DNA of 64,000 nucleotides from assembly GCA_027886175.1 (NCBI GenBank), contig JAJNNQ010000024.1:25275001-25339000 (forward strand), given 5' to 3'. The notes below the pieces were generated by a model that saw nothing but the letters and a program-made list of their open reading frames with translations, did no database searches and was not told the origin of the DNA. The stretch is from Phylloscopus collybita (Eukaryota > Chordata > Aves > Passeriformes > Phylloscopidae). Position numbers and translations under genes: made by a program. Below are positions 50,840 to 63,139 of the stretch, piece after piece. Numbering within the stretch: the stretch's first letter is position 1; the number at the start of each line of letters is the position of its first letter.

Positions 50840-50950
50840 TGCTTGACCTTAAAAAAATGCTATGCCTTGGTTTCTCCACCTCTATGTAACAGTGGTACCT
50901 AATTAATTGATTGCTATAAACACCATGCAGTTATTTATGAGATGCTTTTC
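50840..50950 (+). repeat. Possible decayed MIR
   Basis: TATGCCTTGGTTTCTCCACC then TCTATGTAACAGTGGTACCT parallels the MIR core TGCCTCAGTTTCCYCATC then TGTAAAATGGGGATAATAATACCTA. A separate TGCCTCAGTTTCCC at 51065-51078 may be another remnant. Weak. Confidence 0.4.
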
Positions 50951-51080
50951 AGCAAACAACTTGAGGCAGATATTTCAAACAACTTCTCAGAAAATCTCTT
51001 GAAATGACCCTTAAATTCAAAGAATTGTGTGCTTAGGTATTCTGTTCAATCCCAATTCATCCCATGCCTCAGTTTCCCTT

Positions 51081-53282
51081 ACAGCTAAGTGCTGAAAATG
51101 TGACCTCCCTACTTTACAGAAATCCAGGGAGAGCTAAGTCATTAACAATCACTCAGTAATTGCAAATCCTTGGGCAGAAAGTCTTAGAGAATGCCTTACC
51201 ATTAGATACTATGGATAATTGAGGGAGAAGAGGCCCAGAACTCCCACGAGAAGAAGTTTTGAGGTTCATCATCAGAACCAAAAAGATCTGAAGTCAGTTT
51301 TGCACAGAGCAGCAGCATTTGGGAGCCATGAGGATGAGTTACATTCCACTTTCAGGGGAGAGAGAAGGGCTTTAGGCTGCTTCCTCCTCTGCCATTTCTC
51401 ATTCACAGTGAGATGGACAGGCTGCTTCTGCTCTTCTGGAGACAGGGGCACCACAGATATCTCCTTTCCAAAAGGAAATGCAAGAGTGAGAAGAAGGGGT
51501 GGATGGAGAAGGAGTGAAGGAAGGGCATATTTTTAGTTTTCATCAAAAGTTCAGAAGTGGCAAAATTACTTTCCAGAAAAGGAAAATACTGGAGATATGT
51601 AAACTAAACGGGCTGCTGAAATGCCATATTTAAGTTCAACCAATCATTTTATTAAGGGCCAGGAATGATCAGTTTGGGTTACAGAAGTGTGCAGTTGGCC
51701 AACTGCACTAAATACGGCCTTTGCCTTCCTGCAGTGCTTAGGTGGGGAAAAACTGAAACCAAGGCATTGAAGGTTAAGTTCTAAAAGAGAGCAGAGAAAC
51801 TTGTCCTCCCTCTTATTATTGCTGTGAGCTCTGAAAGGCTGCAGACAGAGGAGTCATCCTTGGAGAAGCCACAGTGTACATTATGGAAATAAACTGGAAG
51901 CACAGCTAAAGGTTAGCACAGCTTTTTCCCTGCAGTTGCCATTGATATGAATGAAGCCCATTCTTGCACTGGCAAAGGGAAAGAAAAGATGAGTTAATGT
52001 CAATCCTCCCTTCTCTAAATTCTCAGATTTGATTACTAACAGGCTACCACTATTTCCACTAAGAAAAAGGCCTGGTTTTTACTTAAAAGCCCCAAAAGTA
52101 TACAGAGAAAGTAATTTTCAAGGTCAGAGGGTTGTTTTGACATTTAAGAAATACTAAAACAGAATCTGGCTTTTAAATTTGTAAACCAGAACAACTTCCT
52201 GACCTGAGAGACAATCTGCCAAATTTCTAGCTGACCCCAGGCTCTTCAGCCTAAACCAAAATTATCAGATATATTGTGTTGTCCAGGTGCACACCTCTGA
52301 TTTTAAAACTAAATTTTGAGCAGCCTTAGAGGAACACATTTTCTGAGACCCTTTATAGCAGTAACACTCAGCCCTTGTCACAGTAACTGAAGAGGCTTTC
52401 TTTAGTAACTGCTTTGGTAGAATTTTTTGCTTACTATTGGAGAATTCAATTGCTTAATATACACTAATAAAAAAAAATAAGGGAAATAGAAACATTTCAG
52501 CACACAGAAACCAAAAACCTTTTATTTTACACCAAGCCTTTGATCCTCCCACCAATCCTGTTGCAATACAAACCAATTTCGTTTAATGTTACAGCTGATG
52601 AGCCAGACTTCTGTGAGATTGCAAAACTCTGCTAAATCCCTGGGCAAACTGTAAATGGGCTGAGGGGAAGGTTCACAATTCACAAATAGCAGGTGGACCA
52701 GGCAAACACAACCTTGCTATGCCAGCTCAACAAAACTTTGTGCATATATAGAATCAAAGGGTCATATGTTGCTTGAGATGTGCAAGAGATTGCATTGCTT
52801 CTCCTTGCAGCCTGTTCCTCTCACAACCCATCCTGCCTGCCTCCCTGGCTCATGTGTGCGAAGTGGGCTGTGAAACAGTAACTTTATTTTAAATGGAGGG
52901 GCTGTACTTTCTGCTCTGCCTCTCACACCAGAACAGCCAAACCCATGTTGCTGTTTCAATTAGGCAAGAGAAATGAAACTTTTAATTGTGTTTTCTCTCT
53001 ACTTTTCTTTCAGTGACAGTGTGAAAACTTTCAGCCAAAACTGGCAAGACCTTAAGATGCAGTCCTGCAAAGGCAGCTGAGCTGAAGAACAAAAACCTGA
53101 TAGAATGGGAGCAAAGAGGACACTGTGAAGTTTCTGCTGCTTCCTAAATGCATCCCATATGCACCCATGTTATTTAAATCATGCCAGTTTTTGTATGACT
53201 ATAATGGGAAATACTTTCTAACACTGTTCACTAGATTTGTTCCTCCTACTTCAATCATAGTTGAAACTTAATTGTAATAAAC
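51081..53282. other. Unique noncoding sequence
   Basis: No gene recognised. CCATTGATATGAATGAAGCC near 51939 resembles the ancient core listed in findings. Otherwise ordinary A+T-rich sequence. Confidence 0.5.
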
Positions 53283-53328
53283 CTTCTGGGGTTTGTTTTG
53301 TTTTGTTTGTTTGTTTGGGGTTTTTGTA
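53283..53328 (+). repeat. (TTTG)n low-complexity tract
   Basis: TTTTG and TTTG units, about 45 bp. Simple sequence. Confidence 0.85.
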
Positions 53329-54524
53329 AGTTTTGTTCCTTATGGTTAGCAGGAAGAAAGAGAATTTGTCAGCCTGCAATGCTGTTATATCCAACTGACT
53401 TGGGCACTATAGGATGTAACTTTTTCTCCAGGAAAGGGTTTATCTTCAACAGACTATCCAACTTGCTGGCTTCTGCCTTTTGGTAGTTCTTATCTTTGCT
53501 CTATGCAGTCATCTCAACATAACATCCTCTAGCCAACAAATATTTAAAATTCATACAATCTAAAAGATGACTCAGAAAGCATGAACTGATGAGTTCTGAC
53601 AAAAAGATCCGTGAACCTGGCGCTTCCTGGTGCTTAGGATATTCACATACAAGAAGGAGAGATACACATAGCAACACTGCTCAACATTTGAATTTTTTTA
53701 GGTATAAGACTTGCAAAACACTTAAACACAATAATGGAAAAGTTTTGGATCAGATAATTATTTGTGAAGCTGAGGAAGTGATACTGCTAGCAAAATGAGA
53801 AGAGTGTCATTTCCTTCTAATGCCCAGTTAAAGGCTGGCTTAGGCTGTGATTCTGGTTTTGGCAGGAATACAAGGACAGCTTCTTGTGAGAACCACTGCA
53901 ACATTAGACAGCTCAGAGTGGAAATGATAAAGGGAAAACAAAACTGAGGCCCTTCATGAACAAAATGGTCAATATGTAGGGCACACAGCCAAAACTTTTG
54001 AAAAGCTAAGAAAAGACTGATGACACCTGCTTTTGCCGAGGGAATCTGTGGAGTTAGGTGCTCCTACCTGGCTAAATTCAAGTTTTTCCTCATGTAAATT
54101 CATAGTTGAGGTGCAGAGATTAAATCTAACCTAATCTTGGACTACTGCAAATGTGCCTGCAAAGATTGCAATGTCTCATGATTACAATTTTTCAAGGAGC
54201 TCAGATAAACTGTGTTGAGAAAATGAAATTATGTCCCCCTGAAAATATCAATACCAAATTCTTAATCTGAGGTTGCTACGGGAAATCTGCATAATGCACA
54301 AGGCAGCACTGAATCTTTGCTCCCAGAATTGGTGATTCTGCCAAGTTAAAAAAGTGAAAGCCATAAAAGCCTGTTTAATTGGGAAAGTAAGACAATGACA
54401 CTCTTAACATTGACAAGGAGTGGGCTTGTTAGGTTAGAAAAGCATCTCTACAAAATGTCTGCTAATATCTGAACTTCAAGAGGAATGGTATTCTGGTGAG
54501 CTGGGTCATGGCTGACACCATGAA
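53329..54524. other. Unique noncoding sequence
   Basis: No gene or repeat recognised. Confidence 0.5.
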
Positions 54525-54605
54525 GATGAAATTGAGGTGCAACAACAGGATATCAAGTGATTTCCCCACCATTGGGAGGGAGTTTTACAGCTGGGGTTAA
54601 AGTGA
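54525..54605 (-). repeat. Possible decayed MIR-like SINE
   Basis: GATGAAATTGAGGTGCAACA, then TCAAGTGATTTCCCCACC, then ACAGCTGGGGTT is in the order of the MIR reverse complement (GAAACTGAGGC, AAGTGACTTGCCCAAGG, GAGCTGGGATT). Low identity. Confidence 0.4.
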
Positions 54606-56167
54606 ACAATCCATGTTCTTGGTCCTGTTAGCAAACCACAAGCTCATGTTGCTTTTACTACAAACAGATTTCCCTTTACTGTACTGTACTTTTCTTCTTG
54701 CTGACTGCTCAGTGTGACCATCCAAAAACACTCCTATTTGTGTTATTTTTCACACACACCACCCTGAAAAAAAATTCAGTATGAAAGTAGAGCAGTTTCC
54801 TCCAATACAGTTCAACATCCAAACTAAGCAGCAGTAAAATCGTATTTATTCAGTGACTGAGGTTTCAAACAGTAAAGTGATTGTTAGAGAGTTATAAACT
54901 GAACCATGCACTGAAAAAGACCCCAGAAGAGGTTTCTGGTGACAGCTCTCTCACCTTGACAGCCCTCAAGAACACAGGGAGAAGGAGTGTATGCACACTT
55001 GAAATGGGGGTGATACTTGAATGCAGCCAAACTCCATGATCACAGTACCCAGAATTTGGCAGACTTTGCCTTTGGGAATGAAGTGTGGAGACAGAAAGAA
55101 GGGAGCTGGGTACCTGAGCCCAGCCCATGTGTGTGAGAGAAGCTCTTCACCTACAAGCTGGGTGTGCCTGAAGCAGGAGTCAGAGGGAGAGAAAAGCCAG
55201 GAGCTCCCTGATGCCAAGTGTGCTCCCACACTGCCAAGCTGAGCAATCCGAAGGCACGGGTGCTAAAAGTGGTTTTCTCTTTCTGTGCAGACTCTGGCAA
55301 ACCCTCTACCTTTCTCTATGTCTTTGTTTTCCTGTTTGAATATGAGGTATTCCAATGAAATATAAATATTAATATTTGATTAGCCCTCAGCCACAAAGCT
55401 TAGTTCCTTAACGCCTAGTACAGATCTTTGAAATCCTTGAAAAACTATATAAATATGAATCCTTTTATTTTTATAGCATTACATTAATGATTGTACAGTG
55501 GAAGTTGATGAATTAAATAATCTCTGTCTATATTTGCTCATACCTTTGTGAAACTGTTACCTTTTCAGCTGCTATTTCTCATGCCTTGTCTCAATCCAGA
55601 AATGTCATTTTTGGTAAAGTTTTGCAAAAACTCATTCAGCTGCTTTTGAGTCATCCAAGTATGTAAAAAACAGTTTCCAGCTGTTAAGTTTTCCATAAGC
55701 TTTTTTTTTTTCTCAAACATGCTTGTATAATTATAACACAGCTTTGTTTTAAAACATCAAACTTGACACGTACATAGTCCTGGAAGAGAAGTAGCAGCAC
55801 CGACATGTTTGAAACCATTTGGTTTTGGAATAACAAGATTTTTACCATGTTAGAATATCTTTATTTTCTTAAATGTTCTTCCAGACATTGAGCTACACTT
55901 CTCTAACTGCCGACAGCTAATAGTGTAAATGACCAGTAAAAAAAGGGGGAAAAAAAAGGGTAAAAAAAGATACTATTCTTGCAATCTGTGGTGGAGCTAT
56001 AGCAGGAAGACTAGTGAACAGTTTTAATTACTGCATATTTGCATTTTGAATGGCATTCAAATATATATAGAATGGCATCAAGTCATAGTGGAGGTGATTC
56101 CTCACTTATATTCTGCCTACACAGAAATGCACTGACCTGATACCAAGCAGTGAAGAATCAACCACTT
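54606..56167. other. Unique noncoding sequence
   Basis: A-rich strings with G-runs occur at 55939-55970. Overlapping frames at 54892-55242 on both strands are not convincing. No gene seen. Confidence 0.5.
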
Positions 56168-56780
56168 CACAGAATCACAGACTGGGTTAGGTTGGAAGGG
56201 GCCACAATGGATCATCTGGTCCAGCCTCCCTGCTCAAGCAGGGTCACCCCAGAGCACAGGGTTGTCTAGATGGGTTTGGAATATCTCTAGTGGTGGAGGC
56301 ATCACAGCCTCTCTGGACAACCTGTTCCAGTGCTCGGTCACCTGCACAGTAAAGAAGTTGTTCCTCATGTTCAGGTGGAACTTTCTGTGCATCAGTTTCT
56401 GCCTGTTGCCTCTTGTCCTATTGCTCAGCACCACCGAGCAGAGCCTGGCTCCCTCCCCCTGACACTCTCCCTGCAGATGCTGACAGACATTGGTGAGATC
56501 CCCTCTCAGTTGCCTCTTCTGAAGGCTGAACAGGCCCAGCTCCCTCAGCCTTTCCTAAGAGGGATGCTCCAGTCCCTTAATCTTCTTTGTCATTCCCTGC
56601 TGCACCGGCTCCAGGAGCTCCAGCCCCTCTTGTCCTGAGCCCAGAACTGGACACAGCACTGCAGATGTGCCTCACCAGGGCAGAGTAGAGGGGCAGGATC
56701 ACCTCCCTCAATCTGCTGGCAACTCTCTTCCTGATGCATCCCAGGACCCCATTGGCCTTGGCCATGAGGACACACTGCTG
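56168..56780 (-). mobile_element. CR1 LINE, 5'-truncated 3' end with broken ORF2 end
   Basis: CR1 is the main avian non-LTR retrotransposon; its ORF2 encodes endonuclease and reverse transcriptase. Here the plus strand shows the reverse complement of the last roughly 600 bp. The octamer-type tail (AGAATCACAGA) lies at the left edge and the truncated 5' edge at about 56780. On the minus strand, 56234-56434 encodes a run containing HWNRLSREAV and PLEIFQTHLD, matching the ORF2 C-terminus. 56577-56765 in another frame encodes [20 protein letters not shown] followed by LYSALVR, matching the segment just upstream. The frame is broken between LYSALVR and CVQFWA, so no functional protein can be made. 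This dead copy lies in noncoding sequence. Confidence 0.95.
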
Positions 56781-56880
56781 TTCTTATATACCTTAGTAAG
56801 ATTCCCTCTCATCCATCTCTTCCCAAGGCTGAACCTTTCCACATAAGAGGGATGCTCCAGCCCACGAACCATCTTTCAAT
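56781..56880 (-). repeat. Second, more diverged CR1 fragment abutting the first
   Basis: TAAGATTCCCTCTCATCC, then CCCAAGGCTGAACCTTTCC, then ATAAGAGGGATGCTCCAGCC repeat, in the same orientation, the portion of CR1 that in the neighbouring copy lies at about 56490-56585. It lacks the CCCAGCTCCCTCAG stretch. It therefore is a separate copy or a rearranged piece, not the continuation of the first element. Confidence 0.8.
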
Positions 56881-57751
56881 CCCACTTCATTTAATCTGGA
56901 ATGTTTCGGGTTCTGATGTCTTAGGGAAGTAAGTGTTGGTTTTGAGAATATTAATGATGGCTGAAACAGCAGCTGTAGTCTGAGGGATTATTGGATTACA
57001 TGGGTTTCACTCTCAGAACTGTTTTTCTATATGACAATATAAAGGCATATGCAGCTTTTGTGCCTTGCATGAGCTACTGGCCTCAGCATGAACTCTTCTG
57101 TCAGACTGAAAGAATTCTTTCAAAAGAGGAAAAAATAAAGTCACTGCATGTGTAGGTTTTTAAATGGGTCCGAACTGTGATGATTTGTGTAGACAACAAG
57201 AGACTTCATAGGTGTTTCCTATTCAAAATAAAAAGCAGTATCCTCCTGCTCCTGCCTTTCCTGGGACATCTCCTCCTACCACACAGGTGTGAGTCCACAG
57301 AAACCACCAGTGTCAATGACATGACAGTGAATATGAGAAGATAGCCTGACTTGTCTGGAAGCCAAAGATACAACTCTGGCAAATGTGTGTGTGTGCATGA
57401 ACACACTCTTCCTTACCTTACACTGTTTGTGCTTCTATCAGTTCACCTATAAATCAGTTGTATGCCCACTGCTTGGAGAGGTTTCCTGAATGTGTTTCAA
57501 ACCACATCAAATGTACAAGCGGTGCTCAATAAACAAATGTCACTGGAACACAATTACAGGGGAAAAACCTCTAGCAGTTCCTCTCCATTGCCCTGCCTTC
57601 TCTCTCTACTGTCTGTCTTGGAAAGCCAAGGGATCAGTAAGAGACTCTATCCTAAGCAAGGGGCAGAGGCAAGGTTGCTCTGGGAACCTTCCCCCTAAAT
57701 TTCCTGAGTTTAGGGAGATTAACATCGCAGCTGTCACATCCATTAGTGTAC
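56881..57751. other. Unique noncoding sequence
   Basis: No gene recognised. Confidence 0.5.
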
Positions 57752-57776
57752 TTTTTTTTTTTTTTTTTTTTTTTTT
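57752..57776 (+). repeat. T25 homopolymer
   Basis: Twenty-five consecutive T. On the minus strand it is not preceded by AATAAA or a retroelement body. Confidence 0.95.
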
Positions 57777-58461
57777 GTGCATACAGAGCATGGACCAGGC
57801 AAGTGTACTGTTTCTAAAGGAAGAGATATACTATTGGGTAAATAGGTGTCTGTGCACATTTTGGAAGCTCTAAGTTACATCATTCAGTTCCAATCAATGC
57901 TACTGGATTTTGAAACCCACCAGTATAACAATGAAGTAGAAAAAGCCATACAGAAAGTCCAAACAAACTCCAAGTTATGCTGTATGCTCTACTATTCTGA
58001 GTTTCAGTGCTGAGACAAAAGAAGAGTAAGAGTTTGCCATTTGCTCGTTGTTAATAATCAAGAAACCTGCCAGACACACTCTTTGAGGGCTCTGTCTGTC
58101 TGGACCAGGTAGATGCTGTAATACACAAAGAGCTTCACACACAGAGAAAGAAAGAGTGTTCATGGACAATGATGCAGCGTTCTTAATTAAGATTTTCATT
58201 ACTGATACATACATTAAGGTTTTTCTAATGCAAGTGCCCAAGCACTCTAACGTGCAGGTAGATGTCTCTGATTCTATCTCTAGAAACCCTTTTGCACATC
58301 ATTGCAAACATTCACCAGCCAAGGCTCAAAACCAGCCCACCTGCCCTTTGCTATAATGACAATGAAAAATAAAAAATGATGTTTCACTTGTCTGCCAGAT
58401 GAGAAGTTAGCTTTTTGCAGTCATGAGAATGAATAGGCTTCTGCAAAGTTGTACTACAGTG
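57777..58461. other. Unique noncoding sequence
   Basis: No gene or repeat recognised. Confidence 0.5.
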
Positions 58462-58530
58462 CATTGAAACTGATTCTGATCTCACTTACACCTGTTTGAT
58501 GTTGATGTAACATCAGGAGCTTCAATAGCA
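58462..58530 (-). repeat. Ancient amniote repeat fragment (unclassified)
   Basis: The minus strand reads TGATGTTACATCAACATC then AGGTGTAAGTGAGATCAGAA. This resembles a 'TTCAATGG…TACACC…GTAAGTGAGATCAGAATC' string that recurs in reptile and bird genomes. I cannot name the family with confidence. Confidence 0.4.
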
Positions 58531-58589
58531 TGAATGCATCAAATGCTGAAGGAAAAAATAATGGAAGAGACATGCAGGTGAATGGAAAA

Positions 58590-58850
58590 TGGGATGAAAC
58601 AAAACATGGATTTTCCAAAGGTAGTTTGTAGTAGGCCAACCTGATAACTTTCTTTGATAAGATAGCTGATTATCCAGACAAAGGAAACACAGTAAATTTA
58701 ATTTATCAGTAGGGCATTTGAAACAGCATCACAAGGGAAATTATGAGTTTAGATCAAGATTTGTAAAAGGACTGAAGGTGAGCAACTGCTTACCTGAAGG
58801 GGAGATTGAGCAGTGGTGAAGAAAAAATTATTGGGCTAGGTGAAGGCTAT
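58590..58850 (+). mobile_element. Fossil CR1-type LINE reverse-transcriptase segment
   Basis: Translating the plus strand from about 58604 gives KHGFSKGSL, stops, then ANLITFFDKIADYPDKGNTV and a run like NLIYQ..GI.NSIT.GKL. This follows the conserved CR1/L3 reverse-transcriptase block (K/QHGF.KG…TNL..F.DK…DKG.AVD…YLDFSKAFDTVSH.KL). The catalytic-domain motif is degraded by substitutions and stop codons. No 3' tail or 5' end is recognisable. It lies 1.7 kb from the antisense CR1 copies but in the opposite orientation, so it is an independent, older insertion. Confidence 0.75.
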
Positions 58851-61800
58851 ATTTCCACAATTGTTTAGTTAAATAAAAGAGCTTTTTCTAGCTAATAGGA
58901 TTTGGGTGGAGCAGGTAACATTTCTTTACAAGGCTCGTCAAAGGGAGGGGGTGTAGATTAGGAAAAAGTGGGGGCATGCTTAACAGCTACAAAAGGATCA
59001 ATCAACACCAATAAATTAGTCATTAACAATATTTAGTTCTCATTCACCTGTAATGTTCAAGTGCTATTTCTCTGTCTCAGTTCTTTGGGATGTTCAGAGA
59101 TGCTACAACTCTCTCAGCAGCTACTTGTACAGTTTAATTAAATATCTAGTTCAGTTTCATGCTTTTAAAATATTCTTATTCCCAGAACAGGATGCCCATT
59201 CATCTACAAAATCTTGCTGAATGCCTTTGAATGCTGGACCTTGCCTCCCAAGAAAACGCTGCTGGAGTAAGATGTGGAGGGGAAGTACTTGGTGATCAGA
59301 AGCACTTACAAAAGCATTGTTTCTCCCTGAACACATCACGTGCTTTTCTAGATCCAGTCAGGCTATGACACTTCATAAATTTCTGCAATAGGAAAAACTG
59401 GGCTGCCCACTAGCAGAGTGGCAATGTTGCAGGATGGAAGGTGAAGACTTTGCACAGAAGTCACAGTATCAATGTGAGATTAAACTGCTGGCTCGACAAT
59501 AAAAGATCTGCCAAACCATTTTCAACAAGTTAAGAAAAAACAGGATTTTTGACAATTTTCCCTGAGGCATGTCTCAGTCTGCAGGTATTTGAGTGACTAA
59601 AATTGCTACCTTCCCATTAAAGTTCACTGGAAGAGAAGCTGCATTTTTGTTTTAGCCTTCTGTGGCAGAATTTAAGTATTTAATGTCATGCCTGGACCAT
59701 GTTAAGCATGCACAGACATTCACACAAGAAATTTGCCCTAAATCCCAAAATGTAAAAGATTTTTTAAATGCAAAATCTGAAAAACAGTGTCTGAAAACAT
59801 TCATTCTTCAGAGCTGGTTATATGCTGATCACACGTAGTAGTTCTCCTTCTCAACCTTTAGTGCATATTGCAGAGCATCCAGAATGTTACACATTATTTT
59901 TTGTCTTTTATGTAGAAGTGGATTTATTGCAAAAATTGAAAAGCAATTAATCTCTTTACAGACAACCAAGATAAGTGAACACGGACAAATATGAAATTTA
60001 AATACACACCCAGATCCAAATGTTGCAACTGATCCTTACTTTGGTGATTGGCTGAAGCACGAATACTTCTAAATTGGATGTTATTTGAAGTCAGGATTTC
60101 AATTTTGTCCTTGAAAATTCAAGCTGTTTAGAGTATGCTTAAGAAGCTAAAACATTAGAAAACATCATTCAGAAAACTGATACAGCTATTCTATTAAACT
60201 TAAAACTCAGTACAATGGAATGGGAGAGAACAAGATCTATTCAGATCCAAAAGCATTTACTTTTGGTGATGCACAAAAATCTAATATTTTGGGCATGCAA
60301 ACACATGAAATGAAAATATTAGCTGGGGGCTGAATTTGTGAACCATATGCAGCATGATATTACCCAAAATGATGGAAAGCTTCAGCAGTGAACAAGAACT
60401 TGAGAGGAAAGAATCCTTATTTCTCCATACTCCGTGACCTTTTATGTCTAAGAGTTCCCATTCCCACCAAGAGGCAAAACAGCCTTCATCTGAAGACTAC
60501 TCACATGTGTTTTGACACATGCACCTGTGTAATGGCACACAAACGAGCTACATGGCAGATGGTTTGCTTCTTTTTTAAGTGGGAGTGGCAGAGAGGAAAA
60601 GGAGATGGAGGGAATCCTCTTACAAGCTCATTTTCCATTGTGGTGTCTCACACAGAGGACATGCAGCATGAACACGGGCACATGGGCAGGCATTCGGACC
60701 TCCCTGGGTATTCACGTCTTGGTGCCAGCTACAACAGACAAATCTACGATGTCTTGATTGAAAGGTGACTTTTGGGAAGCCTCCTGTTTCTGGATGTTGT
60801 GTTTTGAAATAACCACTCCTCCAGCACAACTTGTTCTTGGTACCATTTTAGCCCTGTATCTGGGGTGTACATTTGATTCAGGCAGACACACAATGTGATG
60901 CTAAAGCAGGGCGCATCAAAGAAGATTTCTGCACTAGGAGAAGGACTCACAATAAAGCTCAGAAAAGAAAAAGACATTTGGTGATACAGCTGTAGAATAG
61001 CAATGTGCTTGCCAAAGTTGGAAGATAATTTACCATAACTACAAAGGGAATATTCTGAAAAACTCCGCCACACTCTGTAGTTGTTACCATTTTGCACAGT
61101 GATTTTGACCTAACAAACTGGCCTGTCTTAATATTTTGATGGCTGGCATTCAAACTGCTGTAGGAAATGCTGCTACTGCTTCAGAAAGGTGGTCTTTTCC
61201 ATCCAAACACATGAAATTATGCCAGTGTGAGGTAAAAGTGCATTGAACAACTCCATTTTCTCTCTTTTTTCTCCTTCTTTTTTCTAGTTAAACCTAAAAT
61301 ATTATGCTCCTACAACTGTCTAGTTAAAGTCCATTTTTTTTTCTGTTGTACTCTGTAGTATTTCAAAAAAAGCTAACACTCAGTACATTACATTACACTA
61401 AGTAAATGAAAAATAACTCAGAACAAAGAGATTGCTGGCATGCATAATGGCAGAAAGGTGTGACATTTTCAGCTGTCATGCTGGCCAATCTTGAGTTCAA
61501 TCTCATCCAGCACCAGTGGATATATTGTAGGTACTGCAATTAGAAGGCAGGTTGCACACATGCCTCTATTGTAATCCACACATCAACTTCACAGCTATGT
61601 GCAGCCTTTAATACTTGCTAAACAATTTGAATGTCAACACTTAAACTAATGCTTGAATGAAAAACTGGGACCAAATTTTGCCCCTTTTTGTAAATCTGGC
61701 TACGTCTGGAGTTTTCTGGATATTTGGTCTATTTCTATGACAGATATTTAAAACAAACCTGTGAACTTTGACAGATTTGTTTTAAATAATGAGGGTTTTT

Positions 61801-62820
61801 TTTCCATGGACATTTATTGCTTAAGTTTTTTGATGGCTACATCTTCAGATAAAGAATAAAGCTCAGAATTGTGGCACTGCTCAAGAACATTCATCCCAAG
61901 GTGCACTCAGTTACACGGTTTCATTCCTATAAATACACCAGAGTAGAATTTCAGCTCTGCTGCCATTTTGAGGCTATTTCACCATTTCTCTCATTTGCCT
62001 CTGCCCATGTTCTTTTTTTGCAACATTCCTTTCCTTCAGGAGACACATAATAGCTGGGAAAAAAAATATTCCTTTCCTGTCTCATATTGCTGTTTAGGTG
62101 ACCATTCCCTTCCTAAACCTCCTTATTTTCAGAAGCAGATCAATTGCTTCTTCTGGATAATTTGCATGTCTATTTATTACATTAATTATGATAATTCTTG
62201 AAAAATGCTAACTCTTGAAAGCTGTTGTAAACATAAGGCTTATTACATGTAGACTTTTTTGGCATTTTGCAAATGTTCATTTCTGATTCATGAATAAGCT
62301 TGACCCGGAGGTTATTATCCTCTTCTCAAGTAAGGGAGAGCTTAAGAAGCCTGAGAAGAGAAAAGATGCCTCCTTCCTGTTCCTTATGTAGCAATCACTG
62401 TTGCTGTTCCTCATCTGCAAAACAACACCAAGCACAGAACCAGATAAAGGGATTCAGAGGGGGCTAATTAGTTGCTATTTCATGATAATGGTTCAGAGTG
62501 GTAACAGATGACAGTTTGGTGGTGAACAAGTACCAAAGCAGGGACATATACATAGATATCAAAGACTATTTGAGAGTCATCACATCAGAAAAAGTCAATA
62601 AGAATTCTCAGAAAGTGGCTACTGGCAGGCTGGAATACTGCTGGGTGTCTTCTGACATACAAATCACTGACCACATGATGGATGGTTTTCATAACTATGA
62701 TGAGATCAGTAAGACGCCTCTCAGCTTCCCTTAGGTCATCATTACTTGACCAAATAAGTCTTCATGAAGCTGGGGAATAAATGGCATTTTTTTGCACTTT
62801 CTTCATTCTTTTCTTTTTCC
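58851..62820. other. Unique noncoding sequence
   Basis: No gene recognised. Frames of 126 codons (60388-60768, plus) and 117 codons (60744-61097, minus) lack domains. A GTTACACGG…ATACACCAGAGTAG stretch near 61908-61948 may be a very old repeat, but it is too weak to call. Confidence 0.5.
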
Positions 62821-62843
62821 TTTTTTTTTTTTTTTTTTTTTTT
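62821..62843 (+). repeat. T23 homopolymer in a pyrimidine tract
   Basis: T23 within a longer T/C stretch (about 62795-62862) ending in CCCCCC. Confidence 0.95.
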
Positions 62844-63139
62844 CCCTTTCTTTTTTCCCCCCTGTTTTAAACTAGGATGTCAAGTAACGAGAATTAGAAC
62901 CTGGAAAAAAGTCATATTCACACTTTTTCTCTTACCAAAAAGAACCCAGACTAGCAATGGCCTGAAGGACCTGCCTTCAAGAGAGAAAGGGGAGAGCCAG
63001 TACAGAACAAGACATGCCTGAAATATAGTAGAGCTCCTATGGAGCTTGCTGATTTAGGAATGGAGGAGCACCAAGAAGCCCTTCTTGGCCATGGGATAAG
63101 CCTGACTTAAAAAAGCAAAACAGCACGTGGTTCTAATGC

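Noticed and set aside
56168..56780. CR1 open frames as host genes
   Set aside because: They match the end of CR1 ORF2 and are frameshifted and truncated, so they are transposon relics.
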